A stretch of 64,000 nucleotides of DNA, taken from assembly GCF_002735645.1 (NCBI RefSeq), contig NZ_PDZG01000018.1:1-64000 (forward strand), in the 5' to 3' direction. Shown one piece after another: positions 53,536 to 63,619 of this stretch. The first letter of the stretch is position 1, and each line of letters starts with the position of its first letter. Source of the DNA: Iodobacter sp. BJB302 (GTDB taxonomy: Bacteria; Pseudomonadota; Gammaproteobacteria; Burkholderiales; Chitinibacteraceae). A program made the translations under genes and the position numbers. The notes beneath the pieces were generated by a model that saw nothing but the letters and a program-made list of their open reading frames with translations, made no database searches and was not told where the DNA came from.

Positions 53536-53744
53536 AGCCTTATCCTTTTTTACTTGTTTTTATTTTCCTTTTTTACAATAGCAATTTATTGCCTCTTTGT
53601 GCAAGTCAGTTGCATTTGTCGTGAATATTACTGATGCATATGAAGTGGGTGTTGATTAGCTCTTACCAGGCTTTATTTTGAAGCAGATGCCTGATTTATT
53701 CATAAAGTGCATTGAAAAACGATTATTTGTTCTGATCCTGGATA

Positions 53745-53778
53745 AAAAAAGGGCCGCACAATAAGAGCAGCCCTTTTT
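53745..53778 (-). terminator. Intrinsic terminator after alaS
   Basis: AAAAAGGGC and GCCCTTTTT pair over 9 bases with a 15-base loop. On the minus strand the stem ends in a run of seven T. It is 17 bases past the alaS stop. Confidence 0.8.
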
Positions 53779-53794
53779 AGTAAAGCCAGCAGGC

Positions 53795-56422
53795 TTAGAG
53801 TTTGCCTTCCAGCCAAGCCGGAACGCTATTCAATGCTACGGGCAGGTTTTCTGGCTCGCTGCCACCGGCTTGCGCCATATCCGGCTTGCCGCCGCCTTTG
53901 CCACCCACTTGCTGGGCCACAAAGTTGACCAGCTCACCGGCTTTCACTTTGCCAGTCAGGTCTTTGCTGACGCGGGCCACGAGGCTTACTTTGCCATCTG
54001 AGACACTGGCCAGCAGAGCGATACCGCTTTGCAGGCGGTCCATGAGTTTATCGCTCATTTCACGCAATACAGTACCTTCGGCGCCTTCCACCACGGCGGC
54101 CATGCACTTGATGCCATTAATGCTGCGCAGACCGCCACCAATCAGGCTGTCCAGCTGGGCAAAAGCCATTTGGCCTTTTAGGCCTTGCACTTCTTTCTGG
54201 GCCAGCTTCAGCTCGGCTTGCAGTTTTTCCAGTTTGGCAACCAGTTCACCCGGCTTGGATTGTGTCATCGCGGCAAGGGCTTTGATTTCGCTGTCCTGTG
54301 CTTGCACCAAGGCTAATGCCGCATCGCCGGTGATGGCTTCAATACGGCGTATCCCTGCTGCAATACCGCTTTCAGCAACGATTTTGAAGAGGCCAATATC
54401 GCCTGTGCGGCCAACGTGCGTGCCACCGCACAGCTCGGTAGAGAATTCGCCCATTTTTAATACGCGTACATCGTCACCGTATTTTTCGCCAAACAGCGCC
54501 ATGGCACCGGCGGCAATCGCGTCGTCAAAGCTCATCTGGGCAGCAGAAACAGCGTCGTTGCGCATGATTTCTTCGTTGACCAAGGCTTCGATCTGAGCGA
54601 TTTCAGCAGGTGTGACCGGTTTAGGCTGGCTAAAGTCAAAGCGTGTGCGCTCGAACGTCACCAGCGAGCCTTTTTGCTCTACATGCGTACCAAGTACGGT
54701 GCGCAGTGCAGCGTGCAACAGGTGCGTGGCGCTGTGGTTGCGCTGGCTGGCTTGGCGTTTGGCCAGGTCAATGCTGGCGGTGACGGCATCGCCCACTTTC
54801 AGGCTGCCGTTTTTAAGCTCACCTTGGTGGCCAAATACATCGGACTTCACTTTTTGTGTGTCAGTCACGTCAAACAGAATATCGCCCGCAGCAATAATGC
54901 TACCTACGTCACCGGCCTGACCGCCTGATTCGGCGTAAAACGGTGTGTGATCCAGCACAACCACGCCTGTTTCACCTGCGTTCAGCACTTCAACCGGCTC
55001 GCTGCCACGGTAGAGCGCCAATACTTTGGCGGCTTGGCTGCTTTCGGTGTAGCCGTGGAAACAGCTGGCTTCACCTTCGTACACGAGGCCGGTTACGGCT
55101 TTAAACTGACCGGCTGCTTTGGATTGCGCACGCTGGGTGTTCAGCGCCACTTCAAAGCCTTCCATGTCTACGCTGACATTGCGCTCGCGGCATACGTCAG
55201 CGGTTAAGTCGATCGGGAAGCCGTAGGTGTCTGAGAGTTTGAAGGCAGTTGCGCCATCCAATACCGTTTTACCACCTACTAAAGCAGTATCGAGCAGGGC
55301 CATGCCGTTTTCCAGCGTTTTGGCGAACAGCTCTTCTTCGTACTTCAGTGTGTCTTCGATCAGCGTTTGTTTTTGTGCTAGCTCTGGATAGGCGTGGCCC
55401 ATTTCGGCTACGAGCGCGGCAACCAGAGTAAAGAAGAATGATTTCTTCTGGCCCAGTTTATAGCCATGACGTACAGCGCGGCGGATGATGCGGCGCAATA
55501 CATAGCCACGGCCTTCATTACTTGGCAATACGCCATCAGTAATCAGGAAGGAACACGCGCGGATATGATCAGCGATCACTTTAAGCGAAGGCGTTTCCTG
55601 GTTGTAAGGCACGCCTGTTGCGGCGGCTGCAGCTTGCAAGAGTGCAACAAAGGAATCAGTTTCGTAATTGGTATGTACTTTTTGCAGCACGGCAGACAGG
55701 CGTTCTAGCCCCATGCCGGTATCAACCGATGGCTTAGGCAGCGGGTGCATTACACCTTCTGCATCGCGGTTGAACTGCATAAAGACGTTATTCCAGATCT
55801 CTACAAAGCGATCGCCGTCTTCTTCCGGGCTGCCCGGAGGGCCGCCCCAGATATGGTCGCCGTGATCGTAGAAAATCTCGGTACAAGGGCCACAAGGGCC
55901 GGTGTCGCCCATTGCCCAGAAATTATCCGAAGCATAGGCTGCGCCTTTGTTGTCGCCAATGCGGATGATTTTATCCGCAGGCACGCCCATGTCTTTATTC
56001 CAGATTTCAAATGCTTCGTCATCCGAGGCATAAACCGTAACTAACAGTTTTTCCTTAGGAATGGCCAGCCACTCAGGGCCGGTTAAGAATTCCCATGCGA
56101 AGTGAATCGCATCCTTTTTGAAATAATCGCCAAAGCTAAAGTTGCCGAGCATTTCAAAGAAAGTGTGGTGGCGCGCGGTGTAGCCAACATTTTCCAAATC
56201 ATTGTGCTTGCCGCCAGCGCGTAAGCATTTCTGGCTGGTGGTAGCTCGGGTGTAATTGCGCTTGTCAAAGCCCAGAAACACATCTTTAAATTGCACCATG
56301 CCGGCCACGGTAAACATGATCGTTGGATCATTGCCTGGCACAAGCGGGCTGGAGTTAACGACCTGGTGGCCTTTAGAGGCAAAGAAGTCGAGGAATTTCT
56401 GGCGGATTTCGTTTGATTTCAT
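53795..56422 (-). CDS. alaS: Alanyl-tRNA synthetase
   Basis: An 875-residue class II synthetase. Motif 2 is seen in [19 protein letters not shown], the editing domain in [12 protein letters not shown] and [18 protein letters not shown], and the C-Ala domain with the usual [15 protein letters not shown] close to the end. Length is standard. It is essential and charges tRNA-Ala, with the editing domain removing Ser- and Gly-tRNA-Ala. It is monocistronic, followed by a terminator. Confidence 0.97.
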   Translation of the reverse strand: MKSNEIRQKFLDFFASKGHQVVNSSPLVPGNDPTIMFTVAGMVQFKDVFLGFDKRNYTRATTSQKCLRAGGKHNDLENVGYTARHHTFFEMLGNFSFGDYFKKDAIHFAWEFLTGPEWLAIPKEKLLVTVYASDDEAFEIWNKDMGVPADKIIRIGDNKGAAYASDNFWAMGDTGPCGPCTEIFYDHGDHIWGGPPGSPEEDGDRFVEIWNNVFMQFNRDAEGVMHPLPKPSVDTGMGLERLSAVLQKVHTNYETDSFVALLQAAAAATGVPYNQETPSLKVIADHIRACSFLITDGVLPSNEGRGYVLRRIIRRAVRHGYKLGQKKSFFFTLVAALVAEMGHAYPELAQKQTLIEDTLKYEEELFAKTLENGMALLDTALVGGKTVLDGATAFKLSDTYGFPIDLTADVCRERNVSVDMEGFEVALNTQRAQSKAAGQFKAVTGLVYEGEASCFHGYTESSQAAKVLALYRGSEPVEVLNAGETGVVVLDHTPFYAESGGQAGDVGSIIAAGDILFDVTDTQKVKSDVFGHQGELKNGSLKVGDAVTASIDLAKRQASQRNHSATHLLHAALRTVLGTHVEQKGSLVTFERTRFDFSQPKPVTPAEIAQIEALVNEEIMRNDAVSAAQMSFDDAIAAGAMALFGEKYGDDVRVLKMGEFSTELCGGTHVGRTGDIGLFKIVAESGIAAGIRRIEAITGDAALALVQAQDSEIKALAAMTQSKPGELVAKLEKLQAELKLAQKEVQGLKGQMAFAQLDSLIGGGLRSINGIKCMAAVVEGAEGTVLREMSDKLMDRLQSGIALLASVSDGKVSLVARVSKDLTGKVKAGELVNFVAQQVGGKGGGKPDMAQAGGSEPENLPVALNSVPAWLEGKL

Positions 56423-56672
56423 AGTGTGTAGGGTCGGTATTCGGTGAATACGAAAGTGTCGATTCTAAATGAAAGCCCTTCATCAGGGTAGCGCCCTGTT
56501 AATAAGGGGGAGAGCTTTCAGGCAGGAGGAGGAATCTGACGGCTTGCTGGCGCATTTTTAATGCCAAGGTCATGATGGGGTGGCAGATTTTGCTTTGTTT
56601 TACGGGTTTATCCGCCACACAACAGCTATTCATTGCTTGAGCAGCTGTGTATGGCAGGCGTGGTTCGTGGGT

Positions 56673-56694
56673 GTGTCGCCCCGGAGGGCGACAC
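56673..56694. other. Hairpin at the end of the Bcr/CflA gene
   Basis: GTGTCGCCC and GGGCGACAC form a 9-bp stem with a CGGA tetraloop, 13 bases past the stop of the minus-strand exporter gene. No U tract follows, so it may be a rho-assisted terminator or mRNA end stabiliser. Confidence 0.5.
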
Positions 56695-56706
56695 TTTGAG
56701 TCTGGT

Positions 56707-57885
56707 TTAAGCCTTTGCAGCGGTTTCGCTGCGATTCAGCAGCCATGCTCCTGTGCCACATGCGGCGAGCAGTGTCAGCAGGGGGAGTGCGCTGTTGTCA
56801 TGCCACAGGCCGATTAATAAACCGGCCAGTGTGGCGCAGCCAAATTGCAAGGTGCCAAGCAGGGCAGAAGCCAGCCCGGCTTGTTTGCTTTGGTGTTGCA
56901 AAGCCATTGCCGATGTATTGGGGGTGATAAAGCCCATGCTGGTGATAAAAACAAACAGCCCCAGCAGCAATAGCGGGAAATTGAGCAGGCCAAAAATTTG
57001 CAGTAAAAACAGACTAAGCCCGGAAATAGCAGGCAAATAGAGCGCGCGTCTGAGTAAATTAGCCGTGCTGTGGTTTTTAAGCGCACGGGCATTAAATTGG
57101 CTGCTGATAATAAAACCCGCTGCATTGCTGCCAAAAATCCAGCCAAAGTGCTCGGCAGGCACGCCGAATAATTCGATAATGATATAAGGTGAGCCAGCGA
57201 TATAGCCAAAGAAGCCGCCCATAACGAGCGAACCCGTCAGGGTATGCCGCATAAATGCTTTATCGCGGATCAGCGCGGCGTAACCTTTTAAAACTTTGCC
57301 CAATTCAAGTACCGGGCTGTGCTGTGTATTGTGTGTTTCTTTAAAAAAGAAATGCACATTAATTAAACAAGCCAGCGCGAAAAACATCTGGAAAGCAAAA
57401 ATGGCCTGCCAGCCCAGTGTGGTAACCACCCAGCCGCCCACAATCGGCGCCAGGATTGGGGCAAGCCCCATAATCAGCATCAGGGTAGAAAACGCTTTAG
57501 CCATTTCTTGCACATTGCATCTGTCCCTGACTACGGCTCTGGAAACCACCATGCCGGCGCAGCCGCCTAAGGCTTGTAAAAAGCGTAAAGCAATCAGCTG
57601 ATCGATATGTGTGACAAAAATGCAGCCTGCGGTGGCCAGAATATAAATCACAAGGCCAAAGTAGAGCGGTGGCTTACGGCCAAAGCGATCGCTGAACGGG
57701 CCATAAATTGCCTGGCCAATGGCAAGACCAATAAAAAAGCTGGCCAGCGTAAGCTGCACCGAGCCAGGCGAGGCGCCCAGACTATGTGAAATAGCAGGGA
57801 AGCTGGGTAAATACATATCAATGGAAAGTGGGCCAAGTGCGGTAAGCGCACCCAGTAAGAGCAGCCAGGGCGGGAAATAGCGCAT
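56707..57885 (-). CDS. MFS drug exporter, Bcr/CflA family
   Basis: A 392-residue transporter with 12 predicted helices. Marks of the Bcr/CflA group are the start LTALGPLSIDMYLPSFPAI (motif D1), GQAIYGPFSDRFGRKPPLYFG (motif A), LRFLQALGGCAGMVVSRAVVRD (motif B) and LGLAPILAPIVGGWVV (motif C). Members export sulfonamides, bicyclomycin, chloramphenicol or arabinose-like sugars. The 284 bases upstream (toward alaS) hold a hairpin and no gene. Confidence 0.88.
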   Translation of the reverse strand: MRYFPPWLLLLGALTALGPLSIDMYLPSFPAISHSLGASPGSVQLTLASFFIGLAIGQAIYGPFSDRFGRKPPLYFGLVIYILATAGCIFVTHIDQLIALRFLQALGGCAGMVVSRAVVRDRCNVQEMAKAFSTLMLIMGLAPILAPIVGGWVVTTLGWQAIFAFQMFFALACLINVHFFFKETHNTQHSPVLELGKVLKGYAALIRDKAFMRHTLTGSLVMGGFFGYIAGSPYIIIELFGVPAEHFGWIFGSNAAGFIISSQFNARALKNHSTANLLRRALYLPAISGLSLFLLQIFGLLNFPLLLLGLFVFITSMGFITPNTSAMALQHQSKQAGLASALLGTLQFGCATLAGLLIGLWHDNSALPLLTLLAACGTGAWLLNRSETAAKA

Positions 57886-58130
57886 GCAGTTTTGCTTTTT
57901 TTGAAATGGAGAGAGGTGGCTTATTGTACGCTGACTAAGCAGGGCACAAATAGCGCAGTATTCTATTGTTATGGTGCTTAATAACGACAGATCGAAGTGA
58001 TTTGCGCTTTTATGCGGTATGTTTTAAATCTGTAGCAGCAAATTGCGGTATTGGTATTAATAAGCGCCCCATTCTTCTGATGCGGATCATGGGGCGCTTT
58101 TGGGGCTTTATGCTAAAGCCCGGGTATTAA

Positions 58131-58769
58131 TTAATAGCCTACGGTAAAGCGCTGACGGCTGTGCTGAGGATTTTCTGCTTCATTCAGCATGGCTACAGCA
58201 AAGTCTTCTACCGAGATACGGCTTTCGCCCTGAGCATCAAGCAGCAATTGATCGCCGCCCAAACGGAACTGACCGGTGCGTGCGCCTGGCTCTAAATGAG
58301 CGGACGGGCTGAGCAGCGTCCAATCCAGCGTGTTTTCTTTGCGCAGTAATTCCAGCGCTGTGCGGGCGCCCAGTGCCGAGCCTTTCCATTCGGCTGGAAA
58401 ACTTGGGGTGTCAACCACTTGCACGCCAGGGGCTACTTCTAAGCTGCCTGCGCCGCCCACAACTAAAAAGCGGGGAACAGCAGATGCTTTTACGCTGCTC
58501 AAAATATGCTGAAAGCCATCTACAAAATACTGGTAAACATCGCCAGCCGCATGGCCGCTGAATGCGCTGATTACTAAGTCGTGGCCTGCTAATTGGGCTG
58601 TCAGTGCGGCTTCATCGTTTACATCTGTTTTAACTGCGGTCAGGGCTGCGTGAGCAGGCAGTTTGCTGATGTTTTGTACCAGGGCGCTGACCTGATGGCC
58701 GCGCTCCAGTGCTTCGTTTAAGAGTTTAGAGCCAACATAACCTGTTGCGCCGATGATTGCGATTTTCAT
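58131..58769 (-). CDS. NAD(P)H-binding oxidoreductase (YwnB/NmrA-like)
   Basis: A 212-residue Rossmann protein. It opens MKIAIIGATGYVGSKLL, the GxTGxxG NAD(P) loop, and has LVISAFSGH and VVGGAGSLEV blocks of the NAD(P)-binding (PF13460) group. Such proteins regulate or reduce quinones and flavins. It is on the same strand as, and downstream of, a DsbA-like gene 24 bases away, so the pair is a probable operon, and both are divergent from a LysR regulator that might control them. Confidence 0.85.
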   Translation of the reverse strand: MKIAIIGATGYVGSKLLNEALERGHQVSALVQNISKLPAHAALTAVKTDVNDEAALTAQLAGHDLVISAFSGHAAGDVYQYFVDGFQHILSSVKASAVPRFLVVGGAGSLEVAPGVQVVDTPSFPAEWKGSALGARTALELLRKENTLDWTLLSPSAHLEPGARTGQFRLGGDQLLLDAQGESRISVEDFAVAMLNEAENPQHSRQRFTVGY

Positions 58770-58793
58770 GGTGTTCCCTTGTTTGAATGTAAG

Positions 58794-59423
58794 TTAAGAG
58801 TGAAGCAGGGGCTGCTTTGCAACAAAATCAATTAAATCTTGCGGGTCCTGGTACATCAGAGAGCTGGGAACAACAGATAGTTGGCCGCCCTTTTGTAATA
58901 GCAGTGTGGGTACACCACGTAAGCCGTTTTCTTGCATTAAAGACTGAGCCTTCTGTGTTATAGCGCGTAATTCTTTAGGCCAGCCAGCTGCAAAGTCTTT
59001 GGCAAATTGTCCGGCATCAAGGCCAAACTCCGCTGCCAGCTCAATAAAGGCCGCCGCTTCTTGTGTGCCTTTGGCGTAGCGCAATTGTTGCACCCGGTGC
59101 AGCACATCCACCGATTGATCCGGCACGGCCTGGCTGATCAGGTAGTAAGCCAGTGTGGAGGCGCTGGAATCAAATGGCGTATCCAGGTCGGCTAAAATTT
59201 GTTCTTTATAAGCCTGGCTAAATTCCTGCCCTGTCATTTGGGCGATGCGCTGATCGTTGCTCCAAAAGTAGCTTGCCATCTCTGCATTCATTGCCTGCGG
59301 ATGGGAAAACAGCCCTGTCGGGTGCAGCTGCCACTTCAGGTTTGTGTGTGTTTTTAAAGCAGAAAGCGCCGGCGCTGCGCCGTAACACCAACCGCAAAGC
59401 GGATCAAATAAGAGATGAAGCAT
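58794..59423 (-). CDS. DsbA/FrnE-family thioredoxin-fold protein
   Basis: A 209-residue DsbA-like protein. The active-site motif is CGWC (FDPLCGWCYGAAP) at the start, and the cis-Pro loop is GLRGVPTLLL. There is no signal peptide, so it is cytoplasmic, as FrnE-like disulfide isomerases are. Start is the Met before LHLLFDPLCGWC; a 55-codon upstream frame has no support. It is followed by a NAD(P)-binding oxidoreductase gene. Confidence 0.88.
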   Translation of the reverse strand: MLHLLFDPLCGWCYGAAPALSALKTHTNLKWQLHPTGLFSHPQAMNAEMASYFWSNDQRIAQMTGQEFSQAYKEQILADLDTPFDSSASTLAYYLISQAVPDQSVDVLHRVQQLRYAKGTQEAAAFIELAAEFGLDAGQFAKDFAAGWPKELRAITQKAQSLMQENGLRGVPTLLLQKGGQLSVVPSSLMYQDPQDLIDFVAKQPLLHS

Positions 59424-59636
59424 ATTGTGTGTCCTGAAAAATATGCTGCTATCTTGCCTGTGTTGATTGATTAGATAAATACGCCAATTAAGAATTGAAT
59501 GTTTATAAATATGGAACAATGTAGGATGGGGATGTTTTTTTGAGGGGCTATACGCATTGTTGTTCGTAGGGCGGGTGCAACCCTCCATTCATACTGAATA
59601 ACGCGTGGGTTGTACTCGCGCTAACCAAAGTCAAAA

Positions 59637-59877
59637 AGACCTTTTCAGTGCCTTCGGCACATTAATTTAGAAGCGGTAGCCACCGCGGGGCCTTCCTTTC
59701 TTGCTTCGCCAAGAAACGAAGCCAAAGAAGGCGACCCCACGAAACACGAAGGCTCCTGCGCTGCGGACAATCGAGTCGGCGGCGGGCGGGATTGGCTCGT
59801 ACCTCGCTCCCTTGCCGAAACCCCGCCCCGCTTGTTCCTCGCTCCGGCGTGTTTCAAGGGGGCTTTTAAGCCCTACG
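59637..59877 (+). repeat. Interspersed intergenic repeat, copy R3
   Basis: A third copy, in the same direction as R2: CAGTGCCTTCGGCACATTAA, then AAGCGGTAGCCACCGCGGGG, CCAAGAAACGAAGCCAAAGA, and CTTGTTCCTCGCTCCGGCGT near the end. Between the DsbA-like gene and LysR gene no coding sequence is seen; the 59430-59636 stretch also carries inverted GGGCGGGTGCAACCC/GGGTTGTACTCGCGC. Confidence 0.8.
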
Positions 59878-59977
59878 CGAATAGCCGCGATAGCAATCTA
59901 GATGGCAAGTTTTGAAAATATTAAAAAAACAAAATAAATAACTTAATTTCACAAACCATATAAACGAGAACAGCCTT

Positions 59978-60859
59978 ATGTTGGATTTAAATCGCCTCGC
60001 CACTTTTGTGGCTGTGGTGGAGTCGGGAGGGTTTACTGCGGCTGGTGACAGGCTCGGGATGGCTAAATCCCTAGTGAGCCAGCAAATCAGCAAGCTGGAA
60101 TCGCAGCTTGGGGTGGCGCTGCTGACGCGCAGTACGCGCAAAGTGCTGCTTACCGAAATTGGTGAGCAGCTTTATGCCGATATTGCCCCGCTGCTGTTAG
60201 CGGCGAATGAGGCGCTTGATCGCCTGGGGCAGGTAAAGGCATCGGGCCTGCTGCGGATTACTGTGCCGGTGGATTACGCAGGTGCGGTGCTGGCTCCGCT
60301 TTTGGCTGAGTTTGCTGTATTGCACCCTCAGCTGGAGATTGAGTTACTCGCCACGGATGAGGTGCTGGATCTTTTGGCCGAGCGGATCGATGTGGCATTT
60401 CGTTTAGGGCGATTGCAGGATTCTGCCCTGCATGCGGTTAAGCTGGCACAGTTTGCCGAATGCGTGGTGGCATCGCCTGGCTGTTTGGCAAAGTACCCCG
60501 GGCTGAAGCATCCTCAGGATTTAGCTGCGCTGCCCTGGGTGGCGATGACCCGCTTACATGCGCCACTGACCTGGAAATTTAATCATGGCGAAGAATCGTG
60601 CACCGTCAGAATGCGTTCGGTGATGCGGGCCAGTGCGCCGTCTTCTGTGCTGGCGCTGGTCAGAAGCGGGGCGGGTTTATCGGTCTTACCTGATTTTATG
60701 GTGGCAGAAGACCTTGCGGCAGGGCGTCTGGTGCATTTATTGCCCGAATGGACTATGCCTGCAGGCGGCATCTACGCCGTTTATCCGAGTGCCCGCTATC
60801 TGCCTGCCAAAGTCAGAATTCTGCTTGATTTTATGCGCTCAAGGCCGATGACTGGATAG
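59978..60859 (+). CDS. LysR-family transcriptional regulator
   Basis: A 293-residue LTTR. The winged HTH starts LNRLATFVAVVESGGFTAAGDRLGMAKSLVSQQISKLE, and the substrate-binding domain begins near residue 90 (LRITVPVDYAGAVLAPLL). The closest type is the group regulating small oxidoreductases and efflux. It is divergent from the DsbA-like/NAD(P)-binding gene pair, although a repeat element lies between, and it may control them. Self-regulation is normal for LTTRs. Confidence 0.9.
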   Translation: MLDLNRLATFVAVVESGGFTAAGDRLGMAKSLVSQQISKLESQLGVALLTRSTRKVLLTEIGEQLYADIAPLLLAANEALDRLGQVKASGLLRITVPVDYAGAVLAPLLAEFAVLHPQLEIELLATDEVLDLLAERIDVAFRLGRLQDSALHAVKLAQFAECVVASPGCLAKYPGLKHPQDLAALPWVAMTRLHAPLTWKFNHGEESCTVRMRSVMRASAPSSVLALVRSGAGLSVLPDFMVAEDLAAGRLVHLLPEWTMPAGGIYAVYPSARYLPAKVRILLDFMRSRPMTG

Positions 60860-60954
60860 AGCAGGGCAGGTTGATATTATCCTCCGGTCTGCTATTGCAA
60901 TGTCTTTGACATGGCTGGAATAAGCTGTAAGCAGAGTTTGTGCAGGAGGCGGTA

Positions 60955-61788
60955 ATGGCACTGAGTTGGATCTTTAGCGCGGCACTGGTGCTTGCACCTG
61001 ATGCAGGGGATGCGCCTTTGCTGCAGGAAAATTTACTGGCCGCGGCAAAGCTTGAGTCGAAGGATGCCTGGGGGGCAGCGGTTCTTTATTGTGCGGCGGC
61101 AAGAAAGGGATCGATTGAGGCGCAATATCGCTTGGGTATGTTGTATGCCTTTGGCGAAGGCGTACCGGAAAACAGAAAAATGGCCGCCACTTTGTTTTCC
61201 AGTGCGGCAGAGCAGGGGCATATGCGTGCACAAGCGATGCTGGAAACAATCAGGCTTGGCGCAAGCGTGCTGCCGCCTTGCATTATGTCGGATGTTAAGC
61301 CGGAAAAATTACCCGAGCTGGCTGCCCCTGTTTTACCCGTGCTGAATGCCAGCCAGCAGAAAATTGCCCGCATTGTGCAGCAAATTGCACTGTGGCACGA
61401 TGTTGATCCGCAGTTTGCCTTGAGCATTGCCAGGGTGGAATCTCAGCTTAATCCGCAGGCTTTATCGCTTAAATCAGCGCAGGGGGTGATGCAGTTAATT
61501 CCGGAAACAGCAGAACGCTTTAATGTGCGCGATGCATTTAATGCCAGCCAGAATATCAGGGGCGGGGTGCGCTATTTACGCTGGCTGCTTGATCGCTATC
61601 AGGGCAATGTGGTGCTGGTAGCGGCCAGCTATAACGCGGGAGAAAAAGTGGTAGACCGCTATCGTGGGGTGCCGCCATACCCTGAAACACGAGACTACGT
61701 GGCTAAAGTGATGAAGCTTTACCCCTATGCGCAGCACAAGATGAAGCAGCATTACATCAGTAAGGCGCAGATGCGGCCGGTTTTGTAG
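60955..61788 (+). CDS. Lytic transglycosylase with Sel1-like repeats
   Basis: A 277-residue exported protein. Residues 35-100 are Sel1/TPR-like repeats (AQYRLGMLYAFGEGVPENRKMAATLFSSAAEQGHMRAQAML). Residues 145-265 are an SLT goose-type lysozyme domain with the catalytic Glu in LSIARVESQLNPQAL, SAQGVMQLIPETA and VAASYNAGEKVV. It cuts murein between MurNAc and GlcNAc. GGAGGCGGTA precedes the ATG. N-terminal hydrophobic residues ALSWIFSAALVLAPDAG act as the export signal. Confidence 0.88.
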   Translation: MALSWIFSAALVLAPDAGDAPLLQENLLAAAKLESKDAWGAAVLYCAAARKGSIEAQYRLGMLYAFGEGVPENRKMAATLFSSAAEQGHMRAQAMLETIRLGASVLPPCIMSDVKPEKLPELAAPVLPVLNASQQKIARIVQQIALWHDVDPQFALSIARVESQLNPQALSLKSAQGVMQLIPETAERFNVRDAFNASQNIRGGVRYLRWLLDRYQGNVVLVAASYNAGEKVVDRYRGVPPYPETRDYVAKVMKLYPYAQHKMKQHYISKAQMRPVL

Positions 61789-61807
61789 GGTGCTCACAGA
61801 TGAGATG

Positions 61808-61880
61808 CAACGATCTTTGCTTTCGGTGCGTTGATTTTACTGTGGTATACCCGCGAAGCATTTGATTTCTGAATGGCCAA
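61808..61880 (+). repeat. Partial copy (R5) of the intergenic repeat family
   Basis: TTTCGGTGCGTTGATTTTAC, CCCGCGAAGCATTTGATTTC and GAATGGCCAAAAATC parallel the R2/R4 sequence. It is truncated and ends before recX. No open reading frame is supported in it. Confidence 0.65.
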
Positions 61881-61930
61881 AAATCCTGCTGATTTGTGCC
61901 TTTCGTGGTTCAATCGTGGGTTTGAAGCCC

Positions 61931-62374
61931 TCAATAATCCTCATCCTCCCCGCCCACTACTTTGTAAATCACAGATACAGAAAAACCACGGCTGATAAGA
62001 AAGCGCAATTGTTTGTTTTTTTCCTTAGGGTCCTTTGGCGGGCTGCCAAATTTTCTTCGCCACAGCGCACGGGCCTGTTCCAGTTCGGTGTTGCCGTGCT
62101 CTTCCATGACGCTGGAAATAATGTCGCTGGAAACGCCTTTTTGCTGCAGCTCGGCGCGCAAGCGTTGCGGGCCATAGCGCTGGGAGCGGTAGAACACCCA
62201 TTGCTCGGCAAAGCGGGTATCAGATTGCCAGCCGCGCTCGATGAAATCGTCGAGTACCGCATCAACTTCACTGGGGTCATCTGCAAAAGGAAGGAGTTTA
62301 AGGCGCAGCTCACCGCGCGAATGATCCCGGCGGGCAAGGTGTTGCAGGGCTTTATTACGCAGAACGGTCGTCAT
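61931..62374 (-). CDS. recX: RecX, RecA modulator
   Basis: A 147-residue RecX. Blocks include KALQHLARRDHSRGELRLKL at the start, FIERGWQSDTRFAEQWVFYR and YGPQRLRAELQQKGVSSDII, three-helix repeats of the family. RecX inhibits RecA filament growth. It lies 82 bases after recA on the same strand with a GC-rich hairpin between, as in E. coli, which limits recX expression relative to recA. Confidence 0.93.
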   Translation of the reverse strand: MTTVLRNKALQHLARRDHSRGELRLKLLPFADDPSEVDAVLDDFIERGWQSDTRFAEQWVFYRSQRYGPQRLRAELQQKGVSSDIISSVMEEHGNTELEQARALWRRKFGSPPKDPKEKNKQLRFLISRGFSVSVIYKVVGGEDEDY

Positions 62375-62419
62375 TTATAACTCTGTTTATTGCACCGGTT
62401 CGTATGGGTGAACCGATAG

Positions 62420-62446
62420 CCGGCCCCTCTGGCGAGGAGGGGCCGG
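62420..62446 (-). other. Hairpin between recA and recX
   Basis: CCGGCCCCTC and GAGGGGCCGG are an exact 10-bp stem with a 7-base loop, 11 bases past the recA stop. No U tract follows, so it likely acts as an attenuator that lets some transcripts proceed to recX. Confidence 0.65.
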
Positions 62447-62456
62447 GTCGAACTAC

Positions 62457-63518
62457 TTAAGCATCCAGCTCTTCTTCTTTACCATCATCAAGCAAAGCAG
62501 CCGGATCGATTGGCAGCAAGCCACCCGCGCCTAATTTGGCACGAATTTTCTGTTCAATTTCAGCCGCAACTTCAGGATTATCTTTCAGGTATTGACGGGA
62601 GTTTTCCATCCCCTGGCCAATCTTATTGCCGTTGTAGCTGTACCATGCACCGGCTTTTTCAACGATTTTATGCGTTACGCCGTATTCGATGATTTCGCCT
62701 TCATGGCTGATCCCTTCGCCGTAAAGAATATCAAAGGTCACAATGCGGAAAGGAGGAGCCACTTTGTTTTTGGCGATCTTCACTTTAGTTTGGTTACCTA
62801 TGATCTCGTCGCCCTTTTTAACCGCGCCAATACGGCGGATATCAAGACGAACCGATGCGTAGAATTTCAGCGCATTACCACCTGTGGTGGTTTCAGGGCT
62901 TTGGCCCGGCATCATATTGCCAATCTTCATACGCAGCTGGTTAATAAAGATCACCAGTGTATTGGTGCGCTTGATATTGCCGGTGAGCTTACGCAGTGCC
63001 TGGCTCATTAAGCGCGCTTGCAGGCCCACGTGAACATCGCCCATTTCGCCTTCGATTTCGGCTTTTGGGGTAAGGGCGGCAACCGAATCAACCACGATGA
63101 TATCCACGCCGCCGGAGCGGACCAGCATATCGGCGATTTCTAAGCCTTGCTCGCCGGTGTCGGGCTGTGAGATCAGCATTTCTGATACATTTACACCGAG
63201 TTTGCTGGCGTAAACAGGATCCAGCGCGTTTTCAGCGTCGATATAAGCGGCCACACCGCCAAGCTTTTGTACTTCGGCTACAACGTGCAGACAGAGGGTG
63301 GTTTTGCCTGATGATTCTGGCCCGAAAATTTCAACAACGCGCCCGCGGGGTAAGCCGCCAACACCAAGGCCCAGATCTAAGCCAAGGGAGCCGGTGGAAA
63401 CCACTTGCAGATCACCCTGAATCTGATTTTCGCCCATTTTCATGATGGCGCCTTTGCCGAACTGACGTTCGATTTGCGCGAGTGCCGCGGCGAGTGCCTT
63501 GCTCTTGTTGTCGTCCAT
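62457..63518 (-). CDS. recA: RecA recombinase
   Basis: A 353-residue RecA. Walker A is GPESSGKTT, Walker B is [12 protein letters not shown], and L1/L2 DNA-binding loops include [22 protein letters not shown] and [27 protein letters not shown]. It drives strand exchange and LexA self-cleavage. A candidate SOS operator lies 41 bases upstream. The order recA-recX is conserved in beta- and gammaproteobacteria. Confidence 0.98.
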   Translation of the reverse strand: MDDNKSKALAAALAQIERQFGKGAIMKMGENQIQGDLQVVSTGSLGLDLGLGVGGLPRGRVVEIFGPESSGKTTLCLHVVAEVQKLGGVAAYIDAENALDPVYASKLGVNVSEMLISQPDTGEQGLEIADMLVRSGGVDIIVVDSVAALTPKAEIEGEMGDVHVGLQARLMSQALRKLTGNIKRTNTLVIFINQLRMKIGNMMPGQSPETTTGGNALKFYASVRLDIRRIGAVKKGDEIIGNQTKVKIAKNKVAPPFRIVTFDILYGEGISHEGEIIEYGVTHKIVEKAGAWYSYNGNKIGQGMENSRQYLKDNPEVAAEIEQKIRAKLGAGGLLPIDPAALLDDGKEEELDA

Positions 63519-63558
63519 GTGTGTGTCCCGAGCGCTGTTTAATTAGATGAGTGATTAT

Positions 63559-63572
63559 AGAACAATCGTTCT
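63559..63572. promoter_or_regulatory. Candidate SOS (LexA) operator before recA
   Basis: AGAACAATCGTTCT is AGAAC-N4-GTTCT with perfect arms, 41 bases upstream of the recA start, where an SOS operator is expected. The ycaQ operator shares the arms. It differs from the E. coli CTGT-N8-ACAG box. Confidence 0.65.
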
Positions 63573-63619
63573 GTAAATGAAAAGAGATTTACAGATTTTG
63601 TGGATCTTGCCACTCTGAG

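Noticed and set aside
53575-53596. Zur-like operator before the znu genes (GCAATTTATTGC)
   Set aside because: A short near-palindrome with poor match to known Zur boxes, and AT-rich surroundings make it unreliable.
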